64,000 nucleotides of DNA from Bog-756 sp963710495 (lineage in GTDB: Bacteria > Actinomycetota > Acidimicrobiia > Acidimicrobiales > RAAP-2): positions 1-64,000 of the forward strand of contig CAVQAI010000013.1 in assembly GCA_963710495.1 (NCBI GenBank). The letters run 5' to 3'. Under the pieces are notes generated by a model, which was not told where the DNA came from, ran no database searches, and saw only the letters and a program-made list of their open reading frames with translations. The first letter of the stretch is position 1, and each line of letters starts with the position of its first letter. Position numbers and translations under genes: made by a program. This document shows positions 16,922-24,749 of this stretch, in pieces.

Positions 16922-18391
16922 ATGGGTAGCCAGATCACCAGGGACGAGACCCAGCTCCTCATCGGGGGCAAGTGGGTCGACGCCGGCCAGGGCACCTACG
17001 ACATCATCAACCCGGCCACCGAGCGGGTGGTGGGCCAGGCGCCCGACGCCACCGTCGCCGATGCCGAGCACGCCGCCCAGGCCGCCCGCGAAGCCCTGCC
17101 CGCCTGGGCCGCCACCCCGGTCGAGGAACGCCTTTCACTGCTGAAGGCGGCGGCCGGGGCCATCCGGGCCAAGAACGACGAGCTCGTCCCCCTGGTCATC
17201 GCCGAGACGGGCGCCACCGCCTCGGTCGGCTCGCGGATGCAGGTGCCGGTGTGTGCCGACCGGTTCGATCGCTACTCCCGCGACATCCGCCACGTCCAGG
17301 AATCGATGCTGCCCCCCATCGCCACCGCCGCCACGCCACTGGCCCCCGGCGGGCTGATCAGCGCCCTCGCCTACCGCCAGCCGGTCGGGGTGGTGACCGC
17401 CATCGCCAGCTACAACTTCCCCCTGACCAACATGGCCGGCAAGATCGCCCCCGCCCTGGCCATGGGCAACACGGTCATCATGAAGCCGGCGCCCCAGGAT
17501 CCGCTGGCCATCGTGGAGCTGGCCCGCGTCCTCGAGCAGGTCGGGTTCCCCCCCGGCGTGATCAACCTGATCAACAGCCGCGGGCCCGAGCCGGCGTCCG
17601 CCCTCACCACCTCGCCCGACGTCGACATGGTCTCGTTCACCGGATCCACCGCCGTCGGCCAGCAGATCGCCGCCGCCGGCGCGCCTTCGATGAAGCGGAT
17701 GCTCATGGAGCTCGGCGGGAAGGGCGCCGCCGTCGTCTTCGAGGACGCCGACATCAAGCAGGCGATCACCGCCATCGGCTCGACCTGGGCCTTCCACTCC
17801 GGGCAGATCTGCACGGCCCCGACCCGGGCCGTCGTGCACCGGAGCATCTTCGAACAGGTCGTCGACGGCCTGACCGTCTTCGCCGGACGCCTGACGGTGG
17901 GTGACCCGACCCAGCCCGAGACGGTGGTGGGCCCGCTCATCTCCGATGCCCACCGCCAACGGGTGGTCGGCTACATCGAGGGCGGGCGCGAACAGGGGGA
18001 GGTCCTGGTGGGCGGCGACCGTCCCGGCCACCTCGACGTCGGCTACTACGTGGAGCCCACCCTCATCACCGGGTCGAACGAGATGACCGCCGCCCGCGAG
18101 GAGATCTTCGGCCCGGTGGTGGTGGCCATCCCCTTCGACGACGAGGAGGAGGGCATCGCCGTCGCCAACGATTCACCGTTCGGCCTCTACGACTATGTCT
18201 TCTCGGCCGACACGGCCCGGGCCTTCCGGGTGGCCAAGCTCCTCCGAGCCGGCCACGTGGGGATCAACACCGCCCAGCGCAACATGGACGCGCCCTTCGG
18301 CGGGTTCAAGATGAGTGGCATCGGACGCGACGGCGGCGACTACAGCCTCGAGGCCTACTCGGAGATGCAGTCGATCATCTGGGCCGGCTGA
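16922..18391 (+). CDS. NAD(P)-dependent aldehyde dehydrogenase
   Basis: 489 residues, usual length for the family. Seen: PWxxN-like VTAIASYNFPLTNMAGKIAP, MKPAPQDP, the cofactor motif FTGSTAVGQQIAAAG, the general base Glu at ~262 in MELGGKGAAVV, the nucleophile Cys at ~297 in HSGQICTAPTR, and EEIFGPVV. It oxidises an aldehyde to an acid; the substrate is unknown. GAAAGGGGA precedes ATG 16922, so unlike many neighbours this mRNA has a leader with a ribosome site. It sits between two perfect-operator-linked genes, so it is probably part of the same regulon. Confidence 0.88.
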   Translation: MGSQITRDETQLLIGGKWVDAGQGTYDIINPATERVVGQAPDATVADAEHAAQAAREALPAWAATPVEERLSLLKAAAGAIRAKNDELVPLVIAETGATASVGSRMQVPVCADRFDRYSRDIRHVQESMLPPIATAATPLAPGGLISALAYRQPVGVVTAIASYNFPLTNMAGKIAPALAMGNTVIMKPAPQDPLAIVELARVLEQVGFPPGVINLINSRGPEPASALTTSPDVDMVSFTGSTAVGQQIAAAGAPSMKRMLMELGGKGAAVVFEDADIKQAITAIGSTWAFHSGQICTAPTRAVVHRSIFEQVVDGLTVFAGRLTVGDPTQPETVVGPLISDAHRQRVVGYIEGGREQGEVLVGGDRPGHLDVGYYVEPTLITGSNEMTAAREEIFGPVVVAIPFDDEEEGIAVANDSPFGLYDYVFSADTARAFRVAKLLRAGHVGINTAQRNMDAPFGGFKMSGIGRDGGDYSLEAYSEMQSIIWAG

Positions 18392-18484
18392 CGGTCGGCG
18401 GCCCAGGGGCGGCCGGATGGCGGACGGCATCCAAGGGGACGCCGGCTGGCGGGAGACCGGCCCTCGAGACGCCGGAGGACCGGC

Positions 18485-20027
18485 TCAGCCGGCCCCGAAG
18501 AAGGGCGCCCCATAGGAGAACACGCCGCCGTCGGCGGCCACCATCCAGTAGCCGCCGGTGGCTGGGTCGGCGGCCATCCCGACCACGGGGGCGTTCAGCT
18601 GCAGGTTCCCGGCACTCCCGGCGAACCGGGCGTCGCCGAAGGTGAAGATGCCCCCGTCGGAGGCCACGAACCAGTAGCCGCCCCCGTCACCGGTCACCGA
18701 CATGCCGACCACCGGCTGGTTGAGCCGGATCGCTCCGGTCGAGCCGAAGAAGGGCGCTCGGAACGAGAACACCCCGCCGTCGGCGGCCACCAGCCAGTAG
18801 CCGCCCGTGGCCCGGTCGGTGGCCATCCCCACCACCGGGGCGTTGAGGGGTGTCCCGCCCATCGAGCCCCGGAAGGCGGCATCGCCGAACGAGAAGACGC
18901 CTCCATCCGAGGCCACCAGCCAGTAGCCCCGGCCGTCGGGGGTCGGGGCGATGCCGACCACGGGGGCGTTGAGCGGCTTCCCGCCCATCGAGCCGTAGAA
19001 CTGGGCATCGCCGAAGGAGAAGATGCCACCGTCGCCGGCCACCAGCCAGTAGCCCCGGCCGTCCGCCGTGGCCACGATGTGCGCAATGGGTGCGTTGAGC
19101 GCAACGCCGGCCATCGAGCCGTAGTTGGCCGCATCGCCGTGGGGCGTGACGGTCCCGTCGGCGCGGGCCACCCAGTAGCCGTTGCCATCGGGCGTGCCGG
19201 CCATGCCCACCGCCGCCGCCGGACCGGCGCTCGGCTCACCGGGGACCGGGGCCACGGCGAAGGGATACGGGTACTGGCCGCCGCTGGGCGGTCACCGCGC
19301 CGTTCGGTCCATAGGTCTGGCCGGGGCAGTAGACGGGGTCGCCGCTCGGGGCGCCGGCCACCACCGGGCTGCCGCCGACCGGGTCGCCCGCCGTGGCGTT
19401 CTGCGCCGTCTGGCGGGCCATGGCCGAGGGGATGTCGCCGTAGGCGTAGCCGTAGAGCTCGACCGTCCAGGCCTGGCCGCCGCTGCAGGTCACCCCCACA
19501 CCGACGTCGGTGTAGGCCGCGCCCAACTCGTTCTGACGGTGGCCGGCCGAGGCCATGTAGGCGCCGTCCATGCCGTCGGAGCCGTCCCCGGGCCAGAAGC
19601 CGGACCCGCTGCTGCCCGAGTTGGCGGCGAAGACACAGATCTGGTTGGACGCGCCACCACACGGCGGGAGTGACGGATCGGCCACCGTGCCGGCGGCGGC
19701 CAGGTGGGATGACCACGCCTGGGCGTCGGCGGTCAGTCCCGGATCGACCTGCAGCTGGGGAACGGGTTCCCCGGCTGCGGCGCGGGCGGCGCGTTCGGCG
19801 TTGATCCGCGCCACCAGGTCGGAGGCGTAGAGGCCCTGCACCCCGGCGAGCGACATGGGGGCGGCGGCGGACGCATTCGGGGTCGCCCTCAGCTCCAGCC
19901 AGAGCGACCACCCGCCGAAGGCCGTCGCCAGGCCGAGGGCCAGGGCCACGACGTTCCTGACCGGACGGCGCATCGAGGGCCGGCGCGACGGCAGTCGGTC
20001 TCTTGCGATGGATGGGAATCCGGCCAT
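18485..20027 (-). CDS. Secreted CAP-domain protein with six GYW repeats, one frameshift
   Basis: The N-terminus has a signal/anchor helix (NVVALALGLATAFGGWSLWL). A CAP/SCP (PR-1-like) domain follows: LVARINAERAARA, then HRQNELGAAYTDVGVGV, which is the family's His-containing signature, then a Cys pair. Six ~42-residue repeats of the form PVVGIA-TPDGRGYWLVA-DGGVFSFGDA-F-GSMGG complete the protein. One frame change lies near 19275 at the domain junction. Start ATG 20027 is chosen because the signal peptide follows. It is convergent with the aldehyde dehydrogenase. Role likely extracellular; the CAP domain's activity is not predictable. Confidence 0.75.
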
Positions 20028-20081
20028 GGTGAAACTGCCCCGACGATCGTCTCGAGCCCCTCGGCCAGATCTATCGGCCAG

Positions 20082-20106
20082 AATCCGGAAAAACTGTTGC
20101 CGGATT
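20082..20106. promoter_or_regulatory. Inverted repeat AATCCGG-N11-CCGGATT
   Basis: Perfect 7-bp arms in the divergent region between the CAP protein and the cyclase gene. A TACAAC box at 20111-20116 lies six nt before GTG 20123. The repeat would cover the upstream promoter region, so it may be an operator or a transcript hairpin. Confidence 0.4.
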
Positions 20107-20122
20107 GAGGTACAACGGGTCG

Positions 20123-21121
20123 GTGCCCGCCCCCGTTCCGCCCTCAATTCCCTCGTCATTCACCCAATTGGCCGCTCGGGTCTCCAATTGGGGCCGGTGG
20201 GGTCCCGAGGACCAGATCGGCACGCTCAACTTCATCGACGAGGCAGCCAGGCGTCGCGGGGTGGCTGCGGTCCGCCGGGGCTCGGCCTTCGCCCTCGGCC
20301 TCCCCCTCTCGGCCGACGAAGGCATCCAGGTCGGGTTCGTGGAGGGGCGGGTGAACCCGACGCGCACCATGGTGGCGGTCAACAACCCGCTGAGCTCCGA
20401 CCCCGAATGGATCGCCTCCTCCGAGGACGTCGTCACCATGGCCATGCAGTGCGCCACCCACTGGGACGGCCTGGCCCATGTCTCCTACGGCGCCGGTCCG
20501 GAGGGCGGAACGCTCTACAACGGCTTCCCGGCGAGCACGGTGACCGAGGCCGGCGCCGGCAAGCTGGGGATCCATCTGGTCAAGACGCTGGTGTCCCGCG
20601 GCATCCTGCTCGACATCCCCCGGTCAAAGGGGCTCGAGATCCTCGAACCCGGCTATCCGATCACCCCCGAGGACCTCGACGCCGCCCGTTCCCTCGGGGG
20701 CCTGACCATCGAGCCGGGCGACGTGGTCCTGGTCCGCACGGGCCAGCCGGTCCATCTGGCCCTACCCGGGCGCCCGGGGCTGGGCGGCGCGCCACCCCGT
20801 CGCGACCTCGTCGCCTACACGTGGCCGACCCCGGGCCTGACCATGGCCACCGCCGCCTGGTTCCACGCCCACGACGTCGCCGCCGTGGCCACCGACACCA
20901 TGGTGCTCGAGGTCTACCCCTGCGAGGACCAGTCCCTGTACCTTCCGGTCCACCTCCTGCACCTGGTCGAGATGGGGATGACCCAGGGCCAGAACTTCTT
21001 CCTCGACGAGTTGGCCGACGCCTGCGCCGGTGACGGCCGCTACGACTTCCTGCTGGACGCCACCCCGCTCCCCTTCACCAATGCCCTGGGCTCGCCGGTC
21101 AACCCGGTGGCGGTGCGCTGA
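20123..21121 (+). CDS. Cyclase-family metal-dependent hydrolase (kynurenine formamidase fold)
   Basis: 332 residues. Seen: NWGRWGPEDQIGTLNFID, RRGSAFALGLPLS, and the metal/catalytic motif CATHWDGLAHVSY (HxGTHxDxxxH-type). PGDVVLVRTG and WPTPGLTMATAAWFHAHDV also follow the family. These Mn/Zn enzymes hydrolyse lactones or formamides, or open cyclic intermediates. GTG 20123 is preferred because TACAAC six nt upstream resembles the leaderless -10 pattern; TTG 20105 is in frame. It is convergent with the TetR gene by 24 bp. A hydrolytic ring-opening role in the local pathway is inferred. Confidence 0.8.
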   Translation: MPAPVPPSIPSSFTQLAARVSNWGRWGPEDQIGTLNFIDEAARRRGVAAVRRGSAFALGLPLSADEGIQVGFVEGRVNPTRTMVAVNNPLSSDPEWIASSEDVVTMAMQCATHWDGLAHVSYGAGPEGGTLYNGFPASTVTEAGAGKLGIHLVKTLVSRGILLDIPRSKGLEILEPGYPITPEDLDAARSLGGLTIEPGDVVLVRTGQPVHLALPGRPGLGGAPPRRDLVAYTWPTPGLTMATAAWFHAHDVAAVATDTMVLEVYPCEDQSLYLPVHLLHLVEMGMTQGQNFFLDELADACAGDGRYDFLLDATPLPFTNALGSPVNPVAVR

Positions 21122-21145
21122 AGGCAGCCGGCCGGCGCCGAGGCG

Positions 21146-21970
21146 CTACCGGTCGCGCCGGCCTGTCGGGCGCGACCGGGTGGGGTTCCGCAGGGTCGAG
21201 CCGGCCCGGGCCGAGGCCGCCTTCACCTCGGCCGTGCGGGCCGAGGCCGCGCCCCCACCCACCACCGGCCCGGTGCGCGGCGGCGGGCTCTCGGAGCCCG
21301 GCACCCGGGCCCCGGCCGGGGCCGGGCGGCCGGTGACCGACCAATGGAGCAGGCGGGCCTGGCTGTCGACCAGCGAGGCGGTGCGGATGCCCCAGAACTC
21401 GAACCCGTAGCGGTGTCCGGCGACCTGGGCCAACATGGCGATGAGCGTGCCGGCCACCGCCATCGGATCCCCCCCGGCGGGCGAGCCGCTGGGACCGCCG
21501 TTGGTGGCGATCACCCGGGCCAGGGCCACCGTCACCGCGTTGAGCGCCCTGACCCGCAGGCCTTGGAACCGCAGGTCCCCCTCCACCGTGGTGAGCTCGA
21601 CCACCTTCAGGACGGCCCGGTTGGACTCCCAGTAGTCCATGAAGCCCTCGACCACCGCCATCGCCGTCGACCAGCTGGCCTCCTCCGACCAGTCGCCCTC
21701 CACCAGCCCGGCCAGGACGCCGACCCCCTCGACCAGCTCCTCGGCCAGCACGGTGATGGCCGACTCCACGTTCTCGAAGTACTGGTAGAAGGTGGCGGGC
21801 GAGGTACCGGCCTGGCGGGCGATGTCGATGACCTTGATCGACCGCCACGGGGTGGCCACGAGCAGCTCGGCGGTGCACTCGAGCAGGCGCTGTCGGGTGG
21901 CCCGGCCTCGGCGGCCGGGAACCCGGCCGTCGGTGGTGGCGATCAGCTCGGGATCGTCGGCCACGGCCAT
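21146..21970 (-). CDS. TetR-family regulator, candidate owner of the CTGACG-N3-CGTCAG operator
   Basis: 274 residues. The helix-turn-helix lies at about residues 25-75 (RQRLLECTAELLVATP, IDIARQAGTSPATFYQYF). The ligand domain follows, and a Pro/Arg-rich tail (~50 residues) of low complexity ends the protein. Upstream, TACCAT (21979-21984) stands eight nt before the ATG. The operator CTGACGCCCCGTCAC (minus strand, 22002-22016) starts 17 bp further up, where the -35 should be, so autoregulation is likely. It lies at the end of the catabolic block whose promoters carry the same site. The ligand is probably an acyl-CoA pathway intermediate (inference). Confidence 0.85.
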   Translation of the reverse strand: MAVADDPELIATTDGRVPGRRGRATRQRLLECTAELLVATPWRSIKVIDIARQAGTSPATFYQYFENVESAITVLAEELVEGVGVLAGLVEGDWSEEASWSTAMAVVEGFMDYWESNRAVLKVVELTTVEGDLRFQGLRVRALNAVTVALARVIATNGGPSGSPAGGDPMAVAGTLIAMLAQVAGHRYGFEFWGIRTASLVDSQARLLHWSVTGRPAPAGARVPGSESPPPRTGPVVGGGAASARTAEVKAASARAGSTLRNPTRSRPTGRRDR

Positions 21971-22001
21971 GGACGACCATGGTACCGAGGGGGCCCCGGA
22001 C

Positions 22002-22016
22002 GTGACGGGGCGTCAG
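22002..22016. promoter_or_regulatory. Operator upstream of the TetR gene
   Basis: On the minus strand CTGACGCCCCGTCAC, 11 of 12 arm positions of CTGACG-N3-CGTCAG. Its position relative to the TACCAT box covers the -35 element of the regulator's own promoter. Confidence 0.65.
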
Positions 22017-22081
22017 ATTCGATCCTCCGCCCCGGGGCTCGGGGAGCGATCTCCCTGCTGGCGAGGGCCGCCGCCCGGCAG

Positions 22082-22109
22082 TTTGGCCAAAACCCCTGGC
22101 GAGTAGGGT
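22082..22109 (+). promoter_or_regulatory. Palindrome TTTGGCCAAA and -10 box TAGGGT
   Basis: TTTGGCCAAA (22082-22091) is a perfect 10-bp palindrome 12 bp upstream of TAGGGT (22104-22109), which lies eight nt before ATG 22118. It may be the self-operator of the second TetR protein. Confidence 0.4.
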
Positions 22110-22117
22110 TGGCGCTC

Positions 22118-22720
22118 ATGGCGAACCGTCCGGTGCCCCGGACCCTGACGCGAGCCCAGCACGCCCGGCGGCAGCGGGTGCTCGACGCGGCGATGGCACT
22201 CGGGCTCGACGGCGGTTACGAGGCCGTGCAGATGCGCGACGTCGCGGCCCGGGCCGATGTGGCCATGGGTACCGTCTACCGCTACTTCACGAGCAAGGAC
22301 CACCTGCTGGCGGCAGCCCTCGTGCACTGGGTGGAGCAGCTCGACGCCCGGCTGGCCCAGGTGCCGGCCCAGGGCGACACCGCCGCGGCCCGGGTCATCG
22401 ACGTGCTGGACCGGGCCTTGCGCTCGATGGGCCGCCAGCCCCAGCTGGCCGGCGCCGTGTTCGTCGCCCTGGCCTCCCCCGATCCGGCCGCCATCGAATG
22501 CCAGCAACAGGTGTCGGTTCTCATGGAGGGCATCATCACCCGGGCCATCGGTGAGCCCCACCCGCCCGACCTCGGCGACCGGGCCCGCATCCTCGGCCAC
22601 GTCTGGTACTCGGCGCTGGTCGGCTGGGTGAACGGGTGGAGCAACATGGGTCGGGTGCACGACGAGCTGGTGGTCGCCGTCGGGCTGCTCCTGCCGAGCG
22701 ACATCTACGCCACCATCTGA
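22118..22720 (+). CDS. TetR-family regulator resembling KstR
   Basis: 200 residues. The DNA-binding half (RRQRVLDAAMALGLDGGYEA, VQMRDVAARADVAMGTVYRY, FTSKDHLLAAALV) follows closely the pattern of mycobacterial KstR, the repressor of cholesterol uptake and side-chain degradation (recalled, not aligned). The C-terminal half also has the KstR-type GHVWYSALVGWVNGW. No KstR box (TnnAACnnGTTnnA) was seen in the window's intergenic regions, so its targets lie elsewhere or its site differs. It is divergent from the other TetR gene. Confidence 0.75.
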   Translation: MANRPVPRTLTRAQHARRQRVLDAAMALGLDGGYEAVQMRDVAARADVAMGTVYRYFTSKDHLLAAALVHWVEQLDARLAQVPAQGDTAAARVIDVLDRALRSMGRQPQLAGAVFVALASPDPAAIECQQQVSVLMEGIITRAIGEPHPPDLGDRARILGHVWYSALVGWVNGWSNMGRVHDELVVAVGLLLPSDIYATI

Positions 22721-22757
22721 CCCGCACCCGATGACCCGGCGGCCGGGGATCCTCGGG

Positions 22758-22763
22758 TACGGT
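22758..22763 (+). promoter_or_regulatory. -10 box TACGGT, leaderless, sets the ABC ATPase start
   Basis: TACGGT ends six nt before ATG 22770, so ATG 22770 is favoured over ATG 22731. Confidence 0.45.
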
Positions 22764-22769
22764 CTGGCG

Positions 22770-23750
22770 ATGCCGACGGCGATCGAAGTCCGGGCGCTGT
22801 CCAAGCACTTCGGCCCGGTCCATGCCGTCGACGACCTGAGCTTCGAAGTGACGGCGGGCCGGGTGACCGGCTTCCTCGGCCCGAACGGCTCCGGCAAGAC
22901 GACGACCTTGCGAATCCTGCTCGGCTTGGTGTCGGCCAGCGCCGGGGTGGCCACCTTCGGCGGGCGCCGCTACGTCGACCTCGACCACCCCATCCACCAT
23001 GTCGGTGCCGTGCTCGAAGCCACCAGCTTCCATCCCTCCCGGCGGGCGGAGGACCACTTGCGCGCCGTGGCCATCGCCGCCAAGTTGCCGCTGCGCCGAG
23101 TCGACGAGACGCTGGAGCTGGTCGGCCTGGCCGGCGAGGCCCGCCGCCGGGTGGGCAAGTTCTCGCTCGGCATGCGACAGCGGCTCCAGCTGGCCACCGC
23201 GCTGCTCGGGGACCCCGAGATCCTGATCCTGGACGAGCCGGCCAACGGGCTCGATCCCCAGGGCATCCAGTGGCTGCGGACGTTCATCCGGCACCGGGCC
23301 TCGCTCGGGCACGCGGTGCTCGTCTCCTCGCACCTCCTCTCCGAGATGGAGGAGACCGTCGACGACGTGGTCATCGTCTCGCACGGGCGCCTGGTCCTCC
23401 AGACCACCCTCGCCGACCTGGCCAGCCGGGGCGGTACCCGCACCGGGCTCCGGATCCGGTCGCCCGAGCTGCCCCGGCTCATCTCGGTGCTCGAGGCCAT
23501 CCCCGTCGGCTACCGCCAGATCGAACCGGACGTGATCGTCATCGACGGCGCCACCCCCGAATGGTTCGGCCCACTGGCCGCCCAGCACCAGATCGTCCTG
23601 TACGAGCTGACCTCCGAAGGCGGGGGCCTGGAAGAGGTCTTCCTCCGTCTCACCCACGGGTTCGACGCCGCCGATCCCCGACTGGTCGGCGGCCAGCCGC
23701 AACCGGTCGGGTACGGCCCCGGACCCACCATGCCCGGAGGCCAGGGATGA
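22770..23750 (+). CDS. ABC transporter ATP-binding protein
   Basis: 326 residues. Walker A GPNGSGKTTTLR (~40-51), ABC signature FSLGMRQRLQLA, Walker B ILILDEPANGLDPQG and the switch histidine region VLVSSHLLSEMEE. The C-terminal ~100 residues are the extension common to export-type (DrrA/NatA-like) ATPases. Its TGA overlaps the ATG of the permease, so the two are one transporter. The substrate is unknown; export of a lipid or toxic intermediate is possible. The start is set by the leaderless TACGGT box. Confidence 0.88.
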   Translation: MPTAIEVRALSKHFGPVHAVDDLSFEVTAGRVTGFLGPNGSGKTTTLRILLGLVSASAGVATFGGRRYVDLDHPIHHVGAVLEATSFHPSRRAEDHLRAVAIAAKLPLRRVDETLELVGLAGEARRRVGKFSLGMRQRLQLATALLGDPEILILDEPANGLDPQGIQWLRTFIRHRASLGHAVLVSSHLLSEMEETVDDVVIVSHGRLVLQTTLADLASRGGTRTGLRIRSPELPRLISVLEAIPVGYRQIEPDVIVIDGATPEWFGPLAAQHQIVLYELTSEGGGLEEVFLRLTHGFDAADPRLVGGQPQPVGYGPGPTMPGGQG

Positions 23751-24556
23751 TCGCCGGCATCCGGGCCGAGTGGCTGAAGATGCGGACGACCGCGGTGCCC
23801 TGGGTGCTCGCCGGCATCGCGCTGGTCATCAATGCCCTCTTGATCCTGGCCATCTTCCTCGATCGCGGCCAGGACAACGGGAGCGGCGGCCCCGGAAGCG
23901 GTGGTGGGCCGGTCGCTCCCTCCGCCGGCTACATCGTGCCCCACACCGTGCAGCAGCTCCGCAACCTCGTCGGGGCCGGGTTCCCGGCCTACCTGCTCGC
24001 CCTGCTGCTCGGCGTGCTGTGTGTGACCACCGAGTTCCGGCACAAGACCGTGACCACCTCGTTCCTCGTCACCCCGCGCCGCCCCGAGTTCGTGGGAGCC
24101 AAGCTGATCACCTCCGCCCTGATGGGCGCGGCTCTCGCCGTGGTGATGCTGGCCGCCACCCTCATCGGCGGAGGCCTCACGCTGGCCGCCCGGGGCGGGT
24201 CGTTCAGCGACATGGTCCGCCAGATCCCGGCGGTGGCACCGGGAATGATCCTGGTGTTCGCCCTCTTCGCCGTGCTCGGCGTCGGTGTCGGATCGGTCCT
24301 CACCAACCAGGTGGCCGCCATCGTCGTGGTCCTCGGGTGGTTCGTGATCCTCGAGAGCATCCTGGTCGGTCTGGTCCACAGCGCGGCGCGGTGGGTGCCG
24401 ACCGGTGCGGCGGCCGCCGCCTCGAGACTCACCCGGGGGCAGGGCGCCCGCTTCGGCCTGTTCAATTGGTGGGAAGGCACCCTGCTCATGCTGTTCTACG
24501 GCCTCGCCTTCGCCGCCATCGGCTCGCTCATCCTCACTCAGCGCGACATCACCTGA
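23747..24556 (+). CDS. ABC transporter permease (ABC-2 type)
   Basis: 269 residues with about six membrane helices: VLAGIALVINALLILAIFL, FPAYLLALLLGVLCVTTEF, SALMGAALAVVMLAATLIGG, ILVFALFAVLGVGVGSVL, AIVVVLGWFVILESILVGL and LMLFYGLAFAAIGSLILTQ. TTEFRHKTVTTSFLVTP is the cytoplasmic loop seen in ABC-2 exporters that couples to the ATPase. A Gly/Ser-rich outer loop follows helix 1. It overlaps the ATPase gene by four bases (ATGA), indicating translational coupling. Confidence 0.85.
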   Translation: MIAGIRAEWLKMRTTAVPWVLAGIALVINALLILAIFLDRGQDNGSGGPGSGGGPVAPSAGYIVPHTVQQLRNLVGAGFPAYLLALLLGVLCVTTEFRHKTVTTSFLVTPRRPEFVGAKLITSALMGAALAVVMLAATLIGGGLTLAARGGSFSDMVRQIPAVAPGMILVFALFAVLGVGVGSVLTNQVAAIVVVLGWFVILESILVGLVHSAARWVPTGAAAAASRLTRGQGARFGLFNWWEGTLLMLFYGLAFAAIGSLILTQRDIT

Positions 24557-24594
24557 GACCGGGTCACCGCCGGTAAGGGCGGGCCGGCGGGTCG

Positions 24595-24623
24595 TTGCCG
24601 CCAACCGGCCTGTCGTCTATACA
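24595..24623 (+). promoter_or_regulatory. Promoter TTGCCG-N17-TATACA upstream of the MFS gene
   Basis: TTGCCG (24595-24600) and TATACA (24618-24623) are 17 bp apart, a good sigma-70-type promoter. It gives a leader of about 120 nt before GTG 24750. The leader has no clear structure that I can assign. Confidence 0.55.
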
Positions 24624-24749
24624 TGCGGTGTCGGTCTTCACCCTGCCCGGTAGAGATCACGGTCTGGGAAACGAGTTGCCTCGATCACACCGGGACACGG
24701 TGGTGCGAGGTGGTCCTCGTGACCCGACCGATGGGGAGGGGGGGTTGCA

